A stretch of DNA of 64,000 nucleotides from Streptomyces echinoruber (GCF_014651135.1 NZ_BMWH01000012.1:93279-157278); one strand, 5' to 3'; shown: positions 1 to 9,247, numbered from the stretch's first letter. Made by a program: numbers and translations. Notes: a model not told the origin generated them from the sequence alone.

Positions 1-38
1 CGCGGCCGGCCACCGGGAAGGGCAGGTGGCCGGCCGCG
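1..38 (-). terminator. Terminator of the GH127-GH31 operon
   Basis: A perfect 14-bp stem (arms 1-14 and 25-38) closes a 10-base loop about 60 bases after the GH31 stop codon. There is no U-tract, which is usual for streptomycete hairpin terminators. Confidence 0.7.
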
Positions 39-99
39 GCGCCGTGACGGTCGTACGCCCCGTCCGGCAGGGGCGATCGCAGGTGCCGGGGGTGACCGT

Positions 100-3000
100 T
101 TACCTGTAGGTGAGGGAGACCGGGGTGCGTACGCTGCGCGCGGGGACCGTGACGGTCAGCGTGCGGGCCGATCCGTCCCACGTGTACGCGCGGGAGGACA
201 GGGAGCGGCCGTCGGCGGTGACGGCGTCGGGCGGTGCGGTGACCCCGAGGATCCTGAAGGTCCATTCCCGTCGGGGCACCTGCCCCCGGAACGAGCCGGA
301 GGCGGGGGAGACGCGCACGGTGCGGGCGCGGCCGGTCTCCGTGTAGCGGATCCTGGTCGTCGCGTGCTCGGAGGGCCGGGTCGTGGTGCCGTCGTCCTCG
401 TACAGGGTGAAGGAACCGGACGCTCCCGCGGCGATGTTGAGGGTCACCTCGGTCAGGGGCGACTTCGCGTCGTGCGCGGCGGCGTCCGTCCGCGTGGGCA
501 TGATCCCGCCCGCCCTGACGAACACCGGCATGGAGTCCAGGCCGGTCGTGACGCGCCGGGTGGTGCCGCCCTCGTAGGTCCGGCCGGTGAAGTAGTCGGT
601 CCACCTGCCGGGCGGGAACCACACGGACGTGGTCGCCGTGGTCCCGGGCGTGGTCACCGGCGCCACCAGGAGGTCGGGCCCGTACAGGTACTCGGTGCCG
701 GCCGTCGCGTAGGCCCGGGGCTCCTCGGGGTACTCCAGGTACATCGCCCGCACCACCGGCACTCCGGTGGTGCTCGCTTCCTGGGCGAGGGTGTAGGTGT
801 ACGGGACGAGGCTCTCGCGCAGCCTCAGGAACGTGTCCGCCGAGGCCCGCGCCGCACTGCCGTACTGCCAGGGCAGCCGGTCGCTGTGGTTGCTGTGCAG
901 GCGGTCGATCGGCTGGAAGGTGCCGAACTGGACCCAGCGGGCGTACAGGTCGTCGGGCAGCTTCTTCGTGCGGTGCGTCTGCCCGTCGGCGGTGTAGGTC
1001 TCGGAGCCCTGCAGGCCCGTGGTGTCGTTGTGCCCGCCGATGTCGTGGCTGATGGCGGACAGGCCCGTGGCCGCGGACTCGGCCGCCGTGTAGCCGACTT
1101 CGGCCGCGAGGGTGCCCCAGGTGGAGGAGGTGTCTCCGGTGAAGTGGAGGGTGGTGCGCTTGTCGGCCCAGGGGCCGGTGGGCAGGCCCGACGGGCCGCT
1201 GTAGGGGCCGGACTGCAGCGATCCGTGGGCCCGGGAGATGACGAACCCCCGGCCGACGGTCCGGTCGGCGGCCGCGGCGTACTGCTGGTTGATCCACGCG
1301 TCCGGGGTGACGCCCTGCAGCGAGGACCGGGAGGCGTCGCAGCACCAGTCCAGCCACCAGAAGTCGTTGCCCTGCTCCTCCAGGGAGCGGTGCAGGTCCA
1401 TATAGGCCTTGAGCTGGTCCGGGTCGCCGAAGTCGAACGTGTAGCAGGCGGCACCCGATCCGGAGGAGCATCCGGCCTTCCGCAGCTTGCCCTTGGCCGT
1501 GGCCATGGCCGCGGGGAACTGGGGGTCGGTGTCGAGGATGCTGGGGTGGGTGTTGAGGGTGGTGTGCAGGCCCTGCGCGTGGGCCCAGTCGAAGAACCCC
1601 TTCGGATCGGGGAACTTGGCCGTGTCGATCTCCCAGCCGTTCCAGGTGTCGGGGGACTTGAAGTCGGTGTCGACGACGAGCACGTCGAGCGGGACGTCCT
1701 CGGAGCGGAAGGCGGGCAGGATGGTCTTCTGGTAGTCGGCCGCGGTGCGGTCGATGTACTCGGAGTACCACACGCCGTAGGCCCAGCGGGGCAGCAGCTT
1801 GCTCGGCCCGGTCAGGGTGGCCAGGTCGGACAGCCCCCGCTGGTAGTCGTGGCCGTAGCCGAAGAGGTACCCGTCCTGGTAGGGCCGGTCGCCGTGGCCG
1901 GGCCGGGGGGAGACCTTCCGGGCGGCGGGGTCGTACACCGCCGTCTGCGTGTCGTCGAGCAGGTACCAGCCGTCCCGGTGGAGCAGCCCGGGCGTCGTGC
2001 GCACGGCGCCCCGGTCGCCGTCGACGCCGTCGAGGCTGCGGCGGTAGCCGCCGAGCGCCAGGTGCGGGTCCGGTGCGGGCGCGTCGCGCCGCGTCACCGC
2101 GAGCGTGTCGGCGTTGACGTGGCAGCTCGCCGCGTCCGGGCAGTGCAGCGTGAGGGTGTCGGCGCCGGCCTTGAGCGACACGGGCACGGAGACGGTGCGC
2201 CAGGTGTCCCAGTCGTCGGTCGCGGGCAGGGAGAGCCGCTGCTCGTCGCCGCCGGCCCGCAGGACGGCCGTGCGCGTCTCGTGGCGGCCGTCGCCGCCGG
2301 TGCCGTTGGCGTAGCGCAGGTGCAGGGAGTACGTGCCGTCGGCGGGGACGTCGGCGACGCGCACGGACAGGTCCGAGCCCTGGGTGAGTTCGGCGACGAA
2401 GCCCTTGCCGGAGAAGTTGCCGTGGTCGCTCGCCACGACCGCCGATCCGGTGGTGCGGCCCGTCTCGGCCTCGCAGCTCGTGCCGAAGCGGCAGTCCACT
2501 ATCGCCCGTGCGGCGGACGAGGGGTACGTGGCCTGCGGGCTCAGCAGCGCGACGCTGTCGACGTTGACGTTGCCGGAGTCGCCGGGCGTCCGCTTCAGCG
2601 ACACCGCGTGGCGGCCCGCGGACAACTGGATGGGCACCGACGCCACGGACCAGTCCTCCCAGCCGCCGGTGGCCGGCAGGCGGAACGTCCGGTCCCTGCC
2701 GTCCACCGAGAGGGTCAGGGTCCGCGTCTCGTGCCGGCCGTCGCCGCCGGTGCCGTTGGCGTAGCGGGAGGCGAGCGCGTAGGTGCCCGCGGCGGTGACA
2801 TCGATGTCGGCGGTCAGCGTGTCGCCCGTGTTCTCGAAGCCGGCGACGAAGCCCGGGCCGGTGAAGCCCGCGTGGTCGGAGGCGGTCGCAACACCGCTGT
2901 ACGACAGGTCCTCCGCCTCGCACAGCGCGCCGGCGGCGCAGGTGAGGTGCTGCCACGGGGCGGCGGTCACCGGCCGGTCGCCGGCGGTGACGTCGACCGT

Positions 3001-3420
3001 GAGGTTGTCGGTGGTGAACGGGCCCGAGCCCACCTTGTACCGCAGGGTCAGGGCGCTCGTCCGGAGCGTCAGCCAGCCGTCGGACGTGGTGGCCGTGAAC
3101 GGCGTCCGCGCGAAGTCCCCCCGGCCGATCGCGTGGAAGGTGAGGGCGTCGAGGAAACCGCCGTCCCCCGCGTACTCGGTGCGCACGAGAGTCGGGGAGA
3201 GCACCTCGAAGCGGGCGTCCCCGGACCGTACGGTCGGCGGCTGCCGGAGCGGCCGGCCCTCCGCCGCCGCCGGGGCCTGGCCCGACCAGGCGGCCGTCGT
3301 CGCCACGACGCCGGCGAGCGCCGCGGCGGACACCCAGCGCAGCCGCCTGCGGCCCCCGTGCCCCGGGGCCGCGGCACGCACCCCCGGCACCGGGCTCCGC
3401 GGTCTGAACGCCTTGGTCAT
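100..3420 (-). CDS. Secreted GH31 family alpha-glycosidase with two CBM35-like modules
   Basis: Predicted extracellular alpha-glycosidase of 1,106 residues; alpha-xylosidase, alpha-glucosidase or alpha-galactosidase specificity cannot be told apart here. A twin-arginine-like signal (GRRRLRWVSAAAL, about residues 23-35) is followed by an N-terminal beta domain. Two related CBM35-like modules follow at roughly 165-295 and 315-440, each with 'RYANGTGGDGRHETRT'. The GH31 barrel has the nucleophile Asp691 in WWLDW and the acid/base Asp763 in FTGDTSSTW, then a DUF5110-like C-terminal beta region. The ATG at 3420 overlaps the TGA of the upstream GH127 gene (ATGA), so translation is probably coupled. 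Both catalytic motifs are intact. Family assignment is firm and substrate is inference. Confidence 0.93.
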   Translation of the reverse strand: MTKAFRPRSPVPGVRAAAPGHGGRRRLRWVSAAALAGVVATTAAWSGQAPAAAEGRPLRQPPTVRSGDARFEVLSPTLVRTEYAGDGGFLDALTFHAIGRGDFARTPFTATTSDGWLTLRTSALTLRYKVGSGPFTTDNLTVDVTAGDRPVTAAPWQHLTCAAGALCEAEDLSYSGVATASDHAGFTGPGFVAGFENTGDTLTADIDVTAAGTYALASRYANGTGGDGRHETRTLTLSVDGRDRTFRLPATGGWEDWSVASVPIQLSAGRHAVSLKRTPGDSGNVNVDSVALLSPQATYPSSAARAIVDCRFGTSCEAETGRTTGSAVVASDHGNFSGKGFVAELTQGSDLSVRVADVPADGTYSLHLRYANGTGGDGRHETRTAVLRAGGDEQRLSLPATDDWDTWRTVSVPVSLKAGADTLTLHCPDAASCHVNADTLAVTRRDAPAPDPHLALGGYRRSLDGVDGDRGAVRTTPGLLHRDGWYLLDDTQTAVYDPAARKVSPRPGHGDRPYQDGYLFGYGHDYQRGLSDLATLTGPSKLLPRWAYGVWYSEYIDRTAADYQKTILPAFRSEDVPLDVLVVDTDFKSPDTWNGWEIDTAKFPDPKGFFDWAHAQGLHTTLNTHPSILDTDPQFPAAMATAKGKLRKAGCSSGSGAACYTFDFGDPDQLKAYMDLHRSLEEQGNDFWWLDWCCDASRSSLQGVTPDAWINQQYAAAADRTVGRGFVISRAHGSLQSGPYSGPSGLPTGPWADKRTTLHFTGDTSSTWGTLAAEVGYTAAESAATGLSAISHDIGGHNDTTGLQGSETYTADGQTHRTKKLPDDLYARWVQFGTFQPIDRLHSNHSDRLPWQYGSAARASADTFLRLRESLVPYTYTLAQEASTTGVPVVRAMYLEYPEEPRAYATAGTEYLYGPDLLVAPVTTPGTTATTSVWFPPGRWTDYFTGRTYEGGTTRRVTTGLDSMPVFVRAGGIMPTRTDAAAHDAKSPLTEVTLNIAAGASGSFTLYEDDGTTTRPSEHATTRIRYTETGRARTVRVSPASGSFRGQVPRREWTFRILGVTAPPDAVTADGRSLSSRAYTWDGSARTLTVTVPARSVRTPVSLTYR

Positions 3421-5813
3421 ACCAGCCTCCACAGGTGGTCGTCGGTGCCGTTGTCGTCGAACTGGACGACTGCCGCGCTGTTGTCGGTGGACATGCCGGC
3501 CACGCCCAGCACCTTGCCGCTGTGCCTGTTCAGGACGCGGAACCAGCCGTCGCCGTCGTCGAGGAGTCGCCACAGGTGGTCGTCGGTGCCGTTGTCGTCG
3601 AACTGGACGACTGCCGCGCTGTTGTCGGTGGACATGCCGTCGACGCCCAGCACCTTGCCGCTGTGCCCGTTGCGTATCACGCACCAGCCGTCGCCCCGGT
3701 CGAGGAACTGCCAGGCGTGGTCGCCGGTCGGGGTGTTGTCGAACTGGACCACCCGCGCGCCGTTGGCGGTGGCCATGCCGTCCACCGCGAGGACCTTGCC
3801 GCTGTGCTTGTTCAGGACGCGGCGGAAGGGCGCCGGCACAGTCCAGGCGTGGCCGTCGGCGGCGACGGTCGGGAAGACGGTGACGCGCAGCCGGGCGGCG
3901 CCCATCGGAACGAGGGTGACCGTCTCGGTGGCCGCGTCGCTGCGGGCCGGGCTCTGCTGAAGGGGCGTCACGACGTGTTCGTCGTCGCCGGTCCACTCGG
4001 GGATGCGGCGGGCCGGCACGGTCATGCGCACCGGAGTGCCCTCGTGCGTGAAGGGGTTGGCCGCGAGCGGTCCGTCCGTGCGGCTGAACTTCGGTGTGGC
4101 GCCGGCCAGGAGCCCGTAGTTCCAGGGGGTGGTGGCGTGCACCTCGTACTCCGGGAAGGCGTCGGTGCCGGCGTAGCGGACGTAGTCCTCGCCGATGAGC
4201 AGCGAGTAGGTGAGGGGACCGCGGTCGACGCTGACCGCGCCGTGCTGGGCCGGCCAGGTGCGCACCGTGGTCCGCTGGGGCAGATGGAGGACAACGTTGT
4301 CACCATGCGACCAGGTGCGGTCGATCCTGAGGAACGCCGGTCCCGGACGCCCCGGCACGTCGCGCCCGTTGACCGTGACGCGGGGGTCGGCGCACCAGCC
4401 GGGGATGCGCAGATGGAGCGGGAAGGACACCTTTCCCGGGGTCGACAGCGTCAACTCGACCGTGTCGTCGAACGGGTAGTCGGTGTCCTCGGTGACGGTG
4501 ACCCGCGTGCCCTGCGCCACCGTGGCCGTGACGCGGCAGGCGGCGTACAGGGCGGCGGCCAGCCCGCCGTCCGGGGTGCCCAGCCACAGTTCCTCACTGA
4601 AGTACGGCCAGCCCATGCCGTAGTTGTGCGGACAGCAGCGGTACTGGTCGACGCCGGGCTGGTAGGCCTGCATGGCGAAGCCGTTCTGGAACTGGCCCTC
4701 GGACTTGACCCTGTTGTCGAGGTCGACGCTGTTGGCGCTGGTGATGTAGTGCACGGCCCTGCCCCGCGGGTCGAGGGCGGCGGGCAGCAGGTTGAAGGCC
4801 AGGTCCTCGCACCGGTCCGCCCACACCGGGTCGCCGGTGATGCGGGTGAGCAGCTCGTGGCTGGCCATGAACTCGACGATGCCGCACGTCTCGAAGCCCT
4901 GCCGGGGATCGGTGAAGCCGGGGCGGCAGTTCTCGTCGCCCGCGAAGCCGCCGCCGGGGAACTGCCCGAAGGTCCCCATCACCGCGTCGTAGGTGCGGTA
5001 GGCGGCCCGGGTGAGCGCGGCGGAACCGGAGCACCGGGCGTACTGGGCCGGCTCGCGGAAGCCCTGCGCGATGTTGACGTTGTGGAGCGTCGGGAGGCTT
5101 CCGGTCCAGTCGGCGCCGTGGGTGTGCATCCGGTCGGCCAGATCGAGCAGGAAGGCGTCGCCGGTGCGCTCGTACAGCCACAGGCACACGTCCAGGCCGT
5201 CGCCCCAGCGGTAGGAGACCCAGCCGTGCGCGAACGCGTTCTCGCCCTGCCGGTTCACAAAGGCCAGGAAGCGGGTGAGGAAGGGCAGGATCCGCCGGTC
5301 GCCGGAGTACTCCTGCCAGGTGCGCAGCGCCATCAGCAGCGGCAGGAACGGCCAGAAGTCGGGGCCGCCGTCGAGTGCGGTGCGCAGGGCGCGGGGGCCG
5401 AAGAAGCCGTCGCTCTGCTGGGTGGCCAGGACGGCGTCGATCCAGCGGCGGGCGGTGGCGAGTGCGCCCGCGTCGCGGGTGGCGATGGCCAGGGGCACGT
5501 AGCCGCGCAGCCAGTACGGGACCTCCTCCCAGCCGTCCTTGTCCGGGTGGACCCAGCCGGTGGTGTCGAGGTCGAGGAAGTGGGAGCGCTGTGCGTAGCG
5601 TCCGCACAGGCCGCCGAGCTGCAGGCCGAGCTGCCGGGCCAGCCAGCCGCGCGCCGTGATGCTGCCGGGCGGGAGCCGGGAGAACGCGGCCGGGACGAGC
5701 CCGGACGAGGCGCGGGCGTGTGCGGCGGCCGCCGGTCCGAGGCGGCCGGCCAGTGCGGTGGCGCCGAGAGCGAGGGCGGAGGTGGTCAGGAAATGCCGTC
5801 TGTCGAGCGTCAT
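3417..5813 (-). CDS. Secreted GH127/DUF1680 glycoside hydrolase with ricin-type lectin tail
   Basis: 798-residue enzyme of the DUF1680 family, whose characterised members include beta-L-arabinofuranosidases. A Tat-like signal (DRRHFLTTSALALGATALAGR) starts at residue 4. The alpha/alpha-barrel region runs to about residue 430 and contains the family's cysteine-rich 'CCPHNYGMG' segment; jelly-roll domains follow. The last ~140 residues are three RICIN/CBM13 repeats with HSGKVL and QFD motifs; the last two are almost identical in DNA, which points to recent duplication. The start has an AGGAG ribosome-binding site. First gene of a two-gene operon with the GH31 enzyme, probably for debranching plant arabinose-containing polymers (inference). 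Confidence 0.92.
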   Translation of the reverse strand: MTLDRRHFLTTSALALGATALAGRLGPAAAAHARASSGLVPAAFSRLPPGSITARGWLARQLGLQLGGLCGRYAQRSHFLDLDTTGWVHPDKDGWEEVPYWLRGYVPLAIATRDAGALATARRWIDAVLATQQSDGFFGPRALRTALDGGPDFWPFLPLLMALRTWQEYSGDRRILPFLTRFLAFVNRQGENAFAHGWVSYRWGDGLDVCLWLYERTGDAFLLDLADRMHTHGADWTGSLPTLHNVNIAQGFREPAQYARCSGSAALTRAAYRTYDAVMGTFGQFPGGGFAGDENCRPGFTDPRQGFETCGIVEFMASHELLTRITGDPVWADRCEDLAFNLLPAALDPRGRAVHYITSANSVDLDNRVKSEGQFQNGFAMQAYQPGVDQYRCCPHNYGMGWPYFSEELWLGTPDGGLAAALYAACRVTATVAQGTRVTVTEDTDYPFDDTVELTLSTPGKVSFPLHLRIPGWCADPRVTVNGRDVPGRPGPAFLRIDRTWSHGDNVVLHLPQRTTVRTWPAQHGAVSVDRGPLTYSLLIGEDYVRYAGTDAFPEYEVHATTPWNYGLLAGATPKFSRTDGPLAANPFTHEGTPVRMTVPARRIPEWTGDDEHVVTPLQQSPARSDAATETVTLVPMGAARLRVTVFPTVAADGHAWTVPAPFRRVLNKHSGKVLAVDGMATANGARVVQFDNTPTGDHAWQFLDRGDGWCVIRNGHSGKVLGVDGMSTDNSAAVVQFDDNGTDDHLWRLLDDGDGWFRVLNRHSGKVLGVAGMSTDNSAAVVQFDDNGTDDHLWRLV
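3422..3660 (-). repeat. Near-identical ricin-repeat coding duplication
   Basis: The segments at about 3428-3495 and 3577-3645 are essentially identical over about 70 bases and encode the DHLWRL...QFDDNGTD parts of neighbouring RICIN repeats. This is intragenic tandem duplication in the GH127 lectin tail. Confidence 0.85.
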
Positions 5814-5971
5814 GCAGGCGACTCCTGTGGGGGGTTCGGAGACGGGGTGGTCACGGGTGCGACCCGCCCTCGCCCCGTGAGGGGCGGACCGCACGGAGGG
5901 GTGGGAACCGGTCGTGCCTCGAGGCCGGCCGGGCCGGGAGGCGGGTGCGGATCTGTCCGAGGCTCGCTGCG

Positions 5972-5994
5972 TGTTTTGAACAACGTTGGAAACA
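5972..5994. promoter_or_regulatory. Possible LacI-type operator of the GH127-GH31 operon
   Basis: An imperfect palindrome centred on AACGTT, with TGTTT and AAACA ends, lies about 160 bases upstream of the GH127 start. A central CG dyad with AT-rich flanks fits LacI-family operators, which commonly control glycosidase operons in Streptomyces. No LacI gene is visible in the window. Confidence 0.4.
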
Positions 5995-6198
5995 GGGGCA
6001 GTTGGCATGAGAACACGCCTCCTGCGCGCTGTCCAGGTGTGCGGCAGCCTCCTGCCTCCCACCGAACCGGCCGTCGGCCGACTTGACTTCGGTCCCGGTC
6101 GCGGCCGTGCTTCCCTTGAAGGCGGCGATCAGCAGGGGAGCGGGGTGCCGGGAGCCGTCGTATCAGCCGTCGTTCCCGTCACCGGGCAGGCGGGGGGA

Positions 6199-6317
6199 GT
6201 CGAGCAGGCAGGGGAGTCGAGCAGGCAGGGGAGTCGAGCAGGCAGGGGAGTCGAGCAGGCGGGGAAGTCGAGCAGGCGGGGAAGTCGAGCAAGCGGGGAA
6301 GTCGAGCAGGCGGGCGG
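6199..6317. repeat. 17-bp tandem repeat, seven units
   Basis: Seven head-to-tail copies of GTCGAGCAGGCRGGGRA. The first units carry CAGGCAGGGGA and the later ones CAGGCGGGGAA, with one AAGC variant. There are no spacers, so it is not a CRISPR array. Confidence 0.95.
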
Positions 6318-6439
6318 GCCGGACAGGCACCGGCCGAGCGTGCCGGAGCACAGGGGCGCGGTGGCGTCCCGCGGCAGCACGCGGGCGTCCCCGCCGGGCC
6401 GCCGGCCCCCGGACCGCGACGGAGATGCCCCGGCCCGGT

Positions 6440-6640
6440 TCAGGAGCCGGGCCGGGTGTCACGGCCCTCGAAGGAACGCCGGACCGCGGCCCCTTCGTCC
6501 TTTGTCAGGCCGGAGGAGTCCGGCAGTTCGAGGACGGCGGCGCAGTGCTCGCACAGCGTGCCGTCGCCGGACGGGGACGCGGGGCGGCTGCCGCACGCCT
6601 TGCACCTCACGCCGCCCGGTTCACCGTTCTGCTCCGCCAT
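6440..6640 (-). CDS. Small zinc-ribbon-like protein
   Basis: 66-residue protein of unknown function. Two CxxC pairs (CKAC near residue 14 and CEHC near residue 33) are spaced as in a small zinc ribbon; the tail is charged. The ATG at 6640 has a good GGAAGGAG ribosome-binding site 6-7 bases upstream, which supports this start over longer readings. No partner gene is obvious. Confidence 0.65.
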   Translation of the reverse strand: MAEQNGEPGGVRCKACGSRPASPSGDGTLCEHCAAVLELPDSSGLTKDEGAAVRRSFEGRDTRPGS

Positions 6641-6870
6641 CGCGCACTCCTTCCACGAACGACGCCGGCCGGCGACCGGTCCGCGCAGGCGGGTTCCCGG
6701 ATTCCCCGGAACATCCCCCTGTTCCTGCCCGCCGGTGTTCTCGCTCCCGGCCTGTACGAGGACTGGAGGGCCTTCCGTCGGCAGAGCAGACCCGGCTGCC
6801 TCCGCCCCCGGCACGCGGCGCCGCGTGGGCCGCGTGGGCCGCGTGGGCGGGGTGGGTTGCGCGGGCCGGG

Positions 6871-7113
6871 TCAGGACGAGCCGCCGCGCCCGTCGCCGAA
6901 CCGCCTGAGGGCAGCCGGCCTTCCGGACGCCATCGAGGCGAAGACCATGCCGAACAGGGTCCAGGCGGTCGCGTCACCGATGGCACCGATGGCGCCGACG
7001 GCACCGGGGGCGTCGTCGCGCTCCGCGGCTGCCTCCTCCGGAACGGGCCGTACATCCCGGGTGCCGGAAGAAGGCACGTCGGGCCAGAAGAACACGTCCG
7101 TCTCCGCAGCCAC
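6871..7113 (-). CDS. Small hypothetical membrane protein
   Basis: 80 residues. The GTG start at 7113 is chosen because GGAGGA lies five bases upstream. An acidic N-terminal half (ETDVFFWPDVP, EEAAAERDD) precedes one hydrophobic stretch (GAIGAIGDATAWTLFGMVFA, about residues 42-61) and a basic tail, so a single membrane span is likely. Not recognised as a named family. Confidence 0.5.
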   Translation of the reverse strand: MAAETDVFFWPDVPSSGTRDVRPVPEEAAAERDDAPGAVGAIGAIGDATAWTLFGMVFASMASGRPAALRRFGDGRGGSS

Positions 7114-7483
7114 TTGTCCTCCGCATCGTCGTGGCCGCGCGCAGGACCGACCACCTGGCACGGCCCATGCCGCTTGATGACCGCCGCCCGGGAAACGGGC
7201 ATCGCCGACCGTGCCACGCCGGGCACGCCGGTGTCTTCGGCGCGCGCCGCGCCGCGCACCCGCCATCACCCGGACGGATCAGCGCGGCCGGTTCCCGCCG
7301 TCACCGGCGGCACGCTGCGGCAATCCGGCGCGTGCGGGCCCGCCGGCCGCGCCCCGCCGAGCAATCTTGGCGAAGGTCGCGCAGGATGGTGCCGGCCACC
7401 TGGCGACGGACCCCGCCGAAGCACCGCCCCGCCTTTCACGCGGCGGACCGCCGCCCGCTCGATCCTTGCCTCAGGGAGCCCGC
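7114..7483. other. Divergent intergenic region
   Basis: It separates the minus-strand small membrane protein from the plus-strand gene at 7484. No convincing gene, repeat or consensus promoter was seen. Confidence 0.4.
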
Positions 7484-8392
7484 ATGGCAGTGACGACGGA
7501 GGAACTCGTACCGGCACTGGAGGACGTGCGCCAGGCCCATGCCGCGGTCTTCGACCGGTTCCGGGCGGACGCGGCGGTCACCCCGCCGGGCCCCCACCGG
7601 GACCTGCTCGAACGGGGGGCCGCCGAGGCCCAGGACGGCCTGCGGCGCGTCCAGCACCAAGTGCGCGACCTGCGGCCCCGGGGAGCGCTCGGCACCGCGG
7701 CCGGTGTGACGCGGTGGGTGTCGCGGGGCGCGGTGCGTACGGTGATGCTGCCGGTGACGCTCGGGTCGAAGGCCGTCAGAGGGGCGCTGCCCGGTGGCGG
7801 CCCGGCCGACGCGCGGCAGTTGCTGAGGAACGCGGAGGACGAGTACGCGGCTGCGGCGCGGGCGCTGGCGGCCTGCCGGGCCGGAGAGGTCCTCGCCGAG
7901 GAGGCGGACGACCGGGCCACCGCCGAACTGCTCGGCTCACTGCGCCGCCGGGACGAGGAGCTGTTGCGGACACTGGAGGACAGCCTCACCCGCCAGGCCC
8001 GCGCCGTGGCGGCGGCCGCCGACGGCTTCCGGCCGGGGGAGGGAAACGGCGGCGGTCTGGCCGGAACCACGGCGCGGACCGTGCGGACCGTGGTGGGCCG
8101 CGCACGTGACCTCACCCGGCGCGGTGACCGGCGGACCGGCGGTCCGGCCGGGGGCGCGGATCTCGCGGAGGCCGAGACCGGCCCCGTTCCCGAACAGGTC
8201 CTGGGAGCCGTCCGGCACGAGGACGAGCTGCCGATCCACGGGTTCAGCCAGCTCAGCACGGAGCAGATCAAGCGCCGGCTGCCCGCGCTGTCCCCGGCGG
8301 ACCTGGCGGTGATCGAGACCTATGAGCGCACCCATGCCCACCGCAAGGGGGTCCTGGGCGCCATCGAGCGGCTGCGCCGGCAGGAGCCGTAA
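7484..8392 (+). CDS. Helical hypothetical protein with conserved C-terminal YERTHAHR motif
   Basis: 302 residues, mostly charged helix with many Ala, Arg and Glu. The N-terminal 60 residues (EELVPALEDVRQAHAAVFDR) look like part of a four-helix bundle. The C-terminal 50 residues (LPIHGFSQLSTEQIKRRLPALSPADL, then ETYERTHAHRKGVL) match a short domain known to me from actinobacterial proteins of unknown function. An AGGGAG ribosome-binding site precedes the ATG. No membrane span or signal peptide. Its setting beside hsp20 hints at stress physiology, but that is weak inference. Confidence 0.7.
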   Translation: MAVTTEELVPALEDVRQAHAAVFDRFRADAAVTPPGPHRDLLERGAAEAQDGLRRVQHQVRDLRPRGALGTAAGVTRWVSRGAVRTVMLPVTLGSKAVRGALPGGGPADARQLLRNAEDEYAAAARALAACRAGEVLAEEADDRATAELLGSLRRRDEELLRTLEDSLTRQARAVAAAADGFRPGEGNGGGLAGTTARTVRTVVGRARDLTRRGDRRTGGPAGGADLAEAETGPVPEQVLGAVRHEDELPIHGFSQLSTEQIKRRLPALSPADLAVIETYERTHAHRKGVLGAIERLRRQEP

Positions 8393-8580
8393 CCGGAAGA
8401 CCGGTCCCGGGAGGTCCGGTACGGCCCGGAAGGTTCGGGTACGGCCCCGGGAGGGTTCGGGTGCGGCCCCGGGAAGGCCGCACGGCCGCGGACGAACGGC
8501 GCTGTCCGCGCCGCGCGGGCGGGCGTCGCGAGCGCGGCGAGGCCGCCCCGGGACCTCGCGGTGTCCCGGAGCGGCTTCTT

Positions 8581-8650
8581 CGGAAGGCCTCGAAAGGCTT
8601 CGGAAGGCTTCGGAAAGCCTCGGAAAGCCTCGGAAAGCCTCGAAAGGCTC
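8581..8650. repeat. 10-bp tandem repeat, seven units
   Basis: Seven units of CGGAAAGCCT and close variants (CGGAAGGCCT, CGAAAGGCTT), immediately 3' of hsp20. The preceding stretch 8395-8475 has looser 24-bp repeats containing GGCCCCGGGA and TTCGGGT. Confidence 0.95.
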
Positions 8651-8670
8651 AATCCCGGAAGCCGGAAGGC

Positions 8671-9162
8671 TCAGTCCCCGGAGGAGATCGTGACGCGGCG
8701 CGGCTTGCCGGTCTCCGCCTTGGGCACCTCGACGGTCAGCACACCGTCGCTCAGCGACGCCTCGACGGACTCGGCGTCGATCTCGCCGGGCAGTACGGCG
8801 CGGTACTCGAACCGTCCGGTCCGCCGGGTGCGGTGGCGCAGGACACCGGTGCGCTCGCGCTCCTTGAACTCGCCGGTGACGACGATCTCCCGGTCGGTCA
8901 TCTCGACGGTGATGTCCTCGCGCCGGACGCCCGGGACGTCGACCTCGATCGTGTAGGCGTCGTCGGTCTCCTCGATGTCGGCCGCCGGCGTCCAGGCCAT
9001 GCCCTCCGCCAGGGGCGTCAGGGCGCCGCCGACGGTGGATTCCAGCAGGGTGCCCAGGCGGCCGAAGAGGTCGTTGAACTCGGCGAGCGGGTCCGTCGTC
9101 CAGCCGGGGAACCGCCGCTCGGCGGGCCTGCCGGGGGTGCCGCGTCGTATGGGCAGGGTCAT
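8671..9162 (-). CDS. Hsp20/alpha-crystallin small heat-shock chaperone
   Basis: 163 residues. ATP-independent holdase expected to bind unfolding proteins in the cytoplasm. The alpha-crystallin domain spans about residues 50-150: AADIEETDDAYTIEVDVPGV at its start, VVTGEFKE in the middle, and the family's GVLTVEVPK near the end. The tail is short and lacks a clear I-x-I motif. A strong GCGGAGGTGAATCAGG leader precedes the ATG. Streptomyces hsp18 genes are repressed by RheA; no clear HAIR or CIRCE element was seen. Confidence 0.95.
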   Translation of the reverse strand: MTLPIRRGTPGRPAERRFPGWTTDPLAEFNDLFGRLGTLLESTVGGALTPLAEGMAWTPAADIEETDDAYTIEVDVPGVRREDITVEMTDREIVVTGEFKERERTGVLRHRTRRTGRFEYRAVLPGEIDAESVEASLSDGVLTVEVPKAETGKPRRVTISSGD

Positions 9163-9232
9163 CCTGATTCACCTCCGCGCGATATGTGTCGTTTTCCGCA
9201 TTTTCTCCGCCTTTTGCCGGGTTTCCTGGCGG

Positions 9233-9247
9233 CGGTGTCCGACACCG
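9233..9247. promoter_or_regulatory. 15-base palindrome upstream of hsp20
   Basis: CGGTGTCCGACACCG has perfect 7-base arms and a one-base centre. It lies about 70 bases upstream of the hsp20 start and 140 upstream of the divergent MFS gene, so it could be an operator for either. Confidence 0.4.

Larger units (their letters stand above)
5814..6439. other. Intergenic region upstream of the glycosidase operon
   Basis: No supportable gene. It holds the leader and putative operator of the GH127-GH31 operon and, further out, a 17-bp tandem repeat array. Confidence 0.6.

Noticed and set aside
364..3960. Very long plus-strand open frame opposite the GH31 gene
   Set aside because: Gly/Arg/Val-rich with no domain sense; it is the antisense shadow of GC-rich third positions in the glycosidase gene.
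6199..6317. CRISPR array
   Set aside because: Units are directly adjacent with no spacers, and no cas genes are present.
5986..8109. 707-codon plus-strand frame through the tandem repeats
   Set aside because: Low complexity, crosses the 17-bp array and the real gene at 7484 in the wrong frame.
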